Part shown: positions 31,797-35,772 of the stretch, piece by piece
How the letters are laid out: each line of letters opens with the position of its first letter
Numbering within the stretch: the stretch's first letter is position 1
NCBI GenBank assembly: GCA_000432335.1
Contig: HF995391.1
Location: forward strand, 1-35,772
Origin: Firmicutes bacterium CAG:646
GTDB lineage: Bacteria; Bacillota; Clostridia; Lachnospirales; Lachnospiraceae
DNA: 35,772 nucleotides
Direction: 5' to 3'
The notes under the pieces: generated by a model
The model's input: only the letters and a program-made list of their open reading frames with translations
Told to the model about the DNA's origin: nothing
Databases searched by the model: none
Translations under genes and position numbers: made by a program

Positions 31797-34427
31797 TTAT
31801 TTTGCTTCATACCAGTTTTCTCCGGTATGCATATCCACTTCCAGCGGCACTGCCAGTTTGGCAGCTCCCAGCATTTCCTCTTTCAGTATCCGGGATACTT
31901 CTTCCAGTTCTTCCCGGGCAGTCTCAATGAGAAGCTCGTCATGCACCTGCAAAATCAGCCGGGATCGCAGATTTGCCTTACGCAAAGCCTCATTCACCCG
32001 GATCATGGCAATCTTAATGATATCTGCCGCTGTTCCCTGAATCGGTGAATTCATGGCTACCCGTTCTCCAAATGACCGCTGCATAAAATTGCTGGATTTC
32101 AGCTCCGGCACCGGACGGCGGCGTCCAAACATCGTTGTCACATAACCGTCTTTTTTTGCCTTTTCCACCTCTCCATCCAGATAACTCTTAATCTTAGGAT
32201 ACGTAGCAAAATATTTTTCAATATATTCCGTCGCTTCTTTTCTTGTAATACTGAGATCCTGACTCAGTCCAAAAGAACTGATCCCGTATACAATGCCAAA
32301 ATTTACGGCCTTGGCATTTCTTCTCTGCAAAGGCGTTACTTCCTCAAAAGGAATGTGGAACACCTGCGAAGCCGTGATCCTGTGAATATCCTGCGCTTCC
32401 CGGTACGCCTGGATCAGCATCTCATCTCCGGAAAGATGAGCCAGCACCCGCAGCTCAATCTGGGAATAATCTGCATCCAGAAATACAAAGCCATCTCTCG
32501 GAACAAAAACTTTGCGGATCATTCGTCCCAATTCCATCCTTACAGGAATATTCTGCAGATTCGGCTCCGTACTGCTGATTCTTCCCGTTGCCGTGATTGT
32601 CTGATTGAAACTGGAATGAATTCTTCCATCTTCCTGAATATATCCTGCCAGTCCGTCCGCATACGTGGATTTCAGTTTAGTAAGCTGGCGATATTCCAGA
32701 ATATCTGCCACGAAGGGATATTCCGGCGCCAGTTTATCCAGAACCTCCGCCGCTGTAGAATAGCCTGTCTTTGTCTTCTTTCCTCCCGGCATTCCCATTT
32801 TTTCAAACAAAATCACACCCAGCTGCTTGGGAGAGTTGATATTAAAAGTTTCTCCTGCCTGCTCATAAATCTTTTCTTCCAGTTCCTGAATACGAATCTG
32901 TAATTTTTCTCCGTAATCTTTCAGTTCTTGCGCCCGCACCAGAATACCCTCTTTTTCCATATCATCCAATGTGAATGCCAGCGGCATTTCAATCTCTTCA
33001 AAAAGCTCCCGCATTCCCGTCTCTTCCAGAGCCTTTGTCATCGGTTTCTGCGCCGCAAAAGATACGTATGCCTGATACGCCCCGTACTGTGTCACTTTTT
33101 CCTGCTCTTCCATGGAAAGATCTATGTGTTTTCCGCTTCCGAAAATTTCTTCCCGGGACGGAAACTGTTCTCCCAGATATTCCTTTGCCACATCATCATA
33201 GGAATACTCACTTTTCAGAGGATTCAACAGATACGCTGCGATTGTCAGATCAAAAATCCCTTTGTGGCAGGTGATATCCACTTTCTTTCGCAAGCTCTTG
33301 ATATCCGGTGTTCCCACCAAAAGCTCTTTCTGGAAGAGATTTTTCACTTGATCCAAAAGATATTCCTCTGTAACAAAACCAGACACTGGAATATACCAGG
33401 CTTTTTGCTCCTCAAAAGCCAGACCGACACCCAGAACTTCCTGCTTTCCTTCTACCAGCGATACGCCCGCCCGCTCACAAGCTCCTGCTTTCTCCCAAAG
33501 ATTCTGCACTTCTCCCAACTCCTCCAGAATCTCCACCTGCGGCGCTGCGCTCGCCTCCACTTTTTCAAATCTTGTCAGCAGATTCTTAAAGTCCAGCCGT
33601 TTAAACATCTCATAAGCTTCCGGTGTATATAGATTTTCCAGCTTTGCATCCTCCCAGGAAAATTCCACCGGGCTGTCCACCCGTATCGTTGCCAGATCTT
33701 TGCTGAGAACCGCCAGATCATAATGCTCCCTCAGAGATTCTCTTGCTTTATTTGGCTTGATCTCCTCCAAATGTTCATGGGCATTCTCGATAGAACCGTA
33801 TTCCACGATCAATTTGGTGGCGGTCTTTTCTCCTACTCCCGGAATTCCCGGGATATTATCTGCCGTATCACCCATCAGCGCCTTTAATTCGATGATCTGA
33901 GGCGGTGTTACCTGGTAAGTTTCCAGCACTTCCGCCGTATGATAATCCTCAATGACAGTTTTGCCTCCGCGAGTCTTGGGAACTCTTATCAAAATCTTAT
34001 CCGTTGCCAGCTGAAGAAGATCCCTGTCACCGGAAACGATGGTTACATCCATTCCCTTTTCCTCACTTCTTCTCGCAATGGTTCCCAGAAGATCATCTGC
34101 CTCATACCCTTCCATAGAGACGGTCGGCACTCCCATGGACTGCAGCACTTCCTTCATCAGTGGAACCTGCTCCCTCAACTCTTCCGGCATCGCTTTTCTT
34201 GTCCCTTTATACGCCTGATATTTCTGATGGCGGAAGGTAGGCGCATGTAAATCAAAAGCCACAGTCAGGTACTGAGGCTTCTCTTCTTCCAGTATTCGTG
34301 TCATGATATTCAGAAAGCCATACACGGCATTTGTGTGAAGTCCTTCCGAATTGGTCAGATCCGGCAGCCCGTAAAAAGCTCGGTTCAATATACTATGTCC
34401 ATCAATCAATACAATCTTTTCACTCAT
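31797..34427 (-). CDS. polA: DNA polymerase I
   Basis: An 876-aa repair and Okazaki-fragment processing polymerase. Residues 1-290 form the 5'-3' exonuclease (flap nuclease) domain (LIDGHSILNRAFYG, YEADDLLGT, SGDRDLLQL, GDTADNIPG). Residues about 300-480 correspond to the 3'-5' exonuclease domain, but the catalytic DxE motif is absent (RAGVSLVEG in its place), so proofreading is probably lost. The polymerase motifs are intact: A at 651-660 (DADYSQIELR), B around 702-715 (RRNAKAVNFGIVYG) and C with HDE at 829-831. It starts 20 nt after the zinc-finger membrane protein gene and heads toward coaE. Confidence 0.97.
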   Translation of the reverse strand: MSEKIVLIDGHSILNRAFYGLPDLTNSEGLHTNAVYGFLNIMTRILEEEKPQYLTVAFDLHAPTFRHQKYQAYKGTRKAMPEELREQVPLMKEVLQSMGVPTVSMEGYEADDLLGTIARRSEEKGMDVTIVSGDRDLLQLATDKILIRVPKTRGGKTVIEDYHTAEVLETYQVTPPQIIELKALMGDTADNIPGIPGVGEKTATKLIVEYGSIENAHEHLEEIKPNKARESLREHYDLAVLSKDLATIRVDSPVEFSWEDAKLENLYTPEAYEMFKRLDFKNLLTRFEKVEASAAPQVEILEELGEVQNLWEKAGACERAGVSLVEGKQEVLGVGLAFEEQKAWYIPVSGFVTEEYLLDQVKNLFQKELLVGTPDIKSLRKKVDITCHKGIFDLTIAAYLLNPLKSEYSYDDVAKEYLGEQFPSREEIFGSGKHIDLSMEEQEKVTQYGAYQAYVSFAAQKPMTKALEETGMRELFEEIEMPLAFTLDDMEKEGILVRAQELKDYGEKLQIRIQELEEKIYEQAGETFNINSPKQLGVILFEKMGMPGGKKTKTGYSTAAEVLDKLAPEYPFVADILEYRQLTKLKSTYADGLAGYIQEDGRIHSSFNQTITATGRISSTEPNLQNIPVRMELGRMIRKVFVPRDGFVFLDADYSQIELRVLAHLSGDEMLIQAYREAQDIHRITASQVFHIPFEEVTPLQRRNAKAVNFGIVYGISSFGLSQDLSITRKEATEYIEKYFATYPKIKSYLDGEVEKAKKDGYVTTMFGRRRPVPELKSSNFMQRSFGERVAMNSPIQGTAADIIKIAMIRVNEALRKANLRSRLILQVHDELLIETAREELEEVSRILKEEMLGAAKLAVPLEVDMHTGENWYEAK

Positions 34428-34446
34428 ACATTATAAATCCTTTCCC

Positions 34447-34797
34447 TCAAAACAGGACGGGCATCTCAATACGTCCCAGATAGAGCAACATGAGAACTGC
34501 CGCTGAAATAAGCCCAATCAGTCCTCCGGTAAACAGCGCCCCGGTCACTGCATGCACCCGGCGCACATACCGCTCCTTCTTTTTCAGATCTTCCCGGAGC
34601 ATCTGGGGGATATTATATGCCTCCAGCCTCTCTTCTTCCAGATACTTCATCCCCACTGTGATCGTATAATACGTTTCCAGTTCGTCATAACAATCGGGAC
34701 ACTCTTTCACATGCTCCAGAAAATCTTCCAATTCCCGGTAAGACATTTTATTATGAATATATGCTTCTATTTTTGTCAGTGAATCTTCACATTTCAT
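34447..34797 (-). CDS. Zinc-finger (anti-sigma-type) membrane protein
   Basis: A 116-aa protein with an N-terminal HC2-type zinc finger (His29-x3-Cys33-x2-Cys36, with Cys3 as possible fourth ligand) and one membrane helix at about 87-107. Anti-sigma factors have this layout, but no sigma factor gene is nearby, so the role is unknown. It is the first gene of the polA operon. The ribosome site GGGAGG is part of a short GCCT/AGGC hairpin just before the ATG, which could reduce translation. Confidence 0.8.
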   Translation of the reverse strand: MKCEDSLTKIEAYIHNKMSYRELEDFLEHVKECPDCYDELETYYTITVGMKYLEEERLEAYNIPQMLREDLKKKERYVRRVHAVTGALFTGGLIGLISAAVLMLLYLGRIEMPVLF

Positions 34798-34848
34798 AGG
34801 CGCCTCCCGAGGCTCACTTTTTTCAGCCGCAGGCTGATAGATATTGAC

Positions 34849-34857
34849 ATTATAGCA
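34849..34857 (-). promoter_or_regulatory. Extended -10 promoter of the polA operon
   Basis: On the minus strand TGCTATAAT (34849-34857) is a full extended -10 element. No good -35 is present 16-18 nt upstream. It lies 52 nt before the zinc-finger protein gene, partly after the stop of the previous gene. Confidence 0.6.
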
Positions 34858-34868
34858 TGATTCTTTCC

Positions 34869-35480
34869 TTAGGGAAAGTGGGTAAATTTTTTCTTATAAA
34901 CAGCCAGATTGTAGGCGTCAAAATGCACCGTTTTTCCTCCTTCTCCCGGAAAGTTCACCCATTCCCCTGTCACCAACCTTGCATTTTCTTTAAATTGCGC
35001 CCATGTTTCTTCCTGTATTTGATTGGGTGATATGGAACTTCTCCCGTATTCATAAATCTCTGCTATGGAATCGCCATAAATTTTCTTCATTTCTTTCTCT
35101 ATTTTTTTCATATCCGCATCTTCTGGATAATAGGCGTAAATTTCAACCAGACCACCGAGTTCCCCAGCTTCTTTCTGATATCCCAAATTCATAAAATTCA
35201 ACGCCATCTGCGAAGCCTTTTCTCCGCAAAACTCCACATTTTCCAAAAGATAATACTCCACACCTTCCACTGCATCCCGGCTCACAACATTCTCCTTAGG
35301 AACCTCCAGAAGCTCCAAAATCTCTTCCGGTGGCATTCCCCATTTGACCTGTCCATATTCCAGATATGTATTTTCTTCCAAGTCTTGACAGGATAGAAAG
35401 GATAACGCAAACGTAAATAACACAACTACCCATTCTTTATCCCTGAATGCCCTAAAACACATTTTAAAATAAGGAGCCAT
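34869..35480 (-). CDS. Putative lipoprotein of unknown function
   Basis: A protein of up to 203 aa that I do not recognise. A hydrophobic segment VVVLFTFALSFLSC ends in a plausible lipobox Cys31, so it may be lipid-anchored outside. The rest is acidic and soluble, with a GQVKWGMPPEEILELL segment that recalls proteins whose N-terminal repeat monitors envelope or stress signals, but the resemblance is loose. The start is uncertain: ATG 35480 lies inside the terminator hairpin of the upstream gene, and ATG 35462 (no clear ribosome site) or a later start may be used. Its stop codon sits in a CTTTCC/GGAAAG stem. Confidence 0.6.
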   Translation of the reverse strand: MAPYFKMCFRAFRDKEWVVVLFTFALSFLSCQDLEENTYLEYGQVKWGMPPEEILELLEVPKENVVSRDAVEGVEYYLLENVEFCGEKASQMALNFMNLGYQKEAGELGGLVEIYAYYPEDADMKKIEKEMKKIYGDSIAEIYEYGRSSISPNQIQEETWAQFKENARLVTGEWVNFPGEGGKTVHFDAYNLAVYKKKFTHFP

Positions 35481-35501
35481 CGCTTAAAGCAACAGCTCCC
35501 C
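35463..35501 (-). terminator. Terminator of the aldo/keto reductase gene
   Basis: Arms within 35473-35499 form a 12-13-bp stem (GGAGC at one end pairing with GCTCC, with several G-U pairs) followed on the minus strand by TTATTTT. It begins 14 nt after the stop codon of the reductase gene and covers the ATG at 35480 of the next frame. Confidence 0.7.
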
Positions 35502-35513
35502 TTATAAGTCTAC

Positions 35514-35772
35514 TTATTTCCACACCGGATGGTCTAATTCCGCCTGTACCCGTTTCAGATGTTCCCGAATGCTGATTTTTTGTGGACACTGTTCCTCACA
35601 AGCGCCGCACTCTACACAGTTTTCCGGTTTTGCATCTGCGGACAGTTCTTTCTCCCAGCGATTCTGTACAACGCTGTATTTCTGGTAGATATGGTAGTCA
35701 TTCCAGATGCGGAAGCTGCCTGGAATATCCACGCCGGAAGGACATGGCATACAGTAGCGGCAGCCGGTACAG
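35514..35772 (-). CDS. Iron-sulfur aldo/keto reductase, C-terminal end (partial)
   Basis: The last 86 codons of a gene whose 5' part lies beyond the window edge at 35772. The fragment begins with the Cys-rich sequence CTGCRYCMPCPSGVDIPG and later has CVECGACEEQCPQKISI, two clusters for [4Fe-4S] binding. This ferredoxin-like tail, including the NIP/DIPG and IREHLKRVQ segments, is the usual ending of the COG1453-type aldo/keto reductases of clostridia. The catalytic barrel is not in the window, so the activity cannot be checked. An internal ATG at 35750 is not the true start. Confidence 0.8.
   Translation of the reverse strand, partial: CTGCRYCMPCPSGVDIPGSFRIWNDYHIYQKYSVVQNRWEKELSADAKPENCVECGACEEQCPQKISIREHLKRVQAELDHPVWK

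Noticed and set aside
32928..33632. 234-codon plus-strand frame
   Set aside because: Antisense to the exonuclease-like part of polA; no ribosome site.
1..35772. Mobile elements, CRISPR arrays, tRNA or rRNA genes
   Set aside because: No transposase, integrase, direct repeat array or tRNA-like sequence was recognised on either strand.

Overview
The window looks like a stretch of chromosome from a low-to-moderate GC gut Firmicute, most likely a Lachnospiraceae member (Blautia/Mediterraneibacter-like). I infer this from the protein types (YesM/YesN-type two-component system next to a sugar ABC transporter, PyrK/PyrDB-type pyrimidine operon, UPF0210 plus ACT pair, SipW-type surface locus) and from strong Shine-Dalgarno sites and consensus sigma-A promoters; I could not run a database search. 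No tRNA, rRNA, insertion sequence, phage gene or CRISPR array was seen. Almost everything is on the minus strand; only the cold-shock gene and tmcAL are on the plus strand.

Region 1 (240-9621, visibly more AT-rich) is a carbohydrate island read right to left: sensor kinase, AraC-type response regulator, sugar-binding lipoprotein, two permeases and a large GH106-like (alpha-L-rhamnosidase-like) enzyme without a signal peptide. The simplest reading is uptake of a rhamnosylated glycan or glycoside, cut inside the cell, using an ATPase encoded elsewhere. Region 2 (9744-18051) is a tight co-directional run: pyrC, pyrF, pyrK, pyrD and pyrE followed without a visible terminator by a 51-aa membrane protein, a VanZ-like protein, a three-helix membrane protein, an HD-domain phosphohydrolase and an M29-type aminopeptidase, ending at a good terminator.

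Region 3 (18187-23246) holds a cold-shock gene with a long leader, the yceD-rpmF unit behind a perfect consensus promoter, pta-ackA, and the divergent tmcAL. The pta/tmcAL spacer contains promoters for both directions and a near-consensus Rex (NADH/NAD+ sensor) operator. TmcAL uses acetate to modify tRNA, so the acetate-making genes sit back to back with an acetate-using tRNA enzyme.

Region 4 (23281-28700) is the most unusual: a five-gene, translationally coupled operon with three TasA/CalY-type (SipW-cognate) surface subunits, a SipW-type signal peptidase and a 735-aa thioester (TQxA) adhesin with CnaB-like domains. No sortase is present and the adhesin has no anchor, which suggests a SipW-dependent fibre carrying a covalent-binding adhesin. 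Its long leader holds two hairpins with a shared core and two overlapping tiny reading frames.

Region 5 (28700-35772) is mostly core: a zinc-finger membrane protein, polA, coaE, a WalJ/YycJ-like metallohydrolase, an ACT-domain protein and a UPF0210 protein in one operon, preceded by a putative lipoprotein and by the 3' end of an iron-sulfur aldo/keto reductase cut by the window edge.
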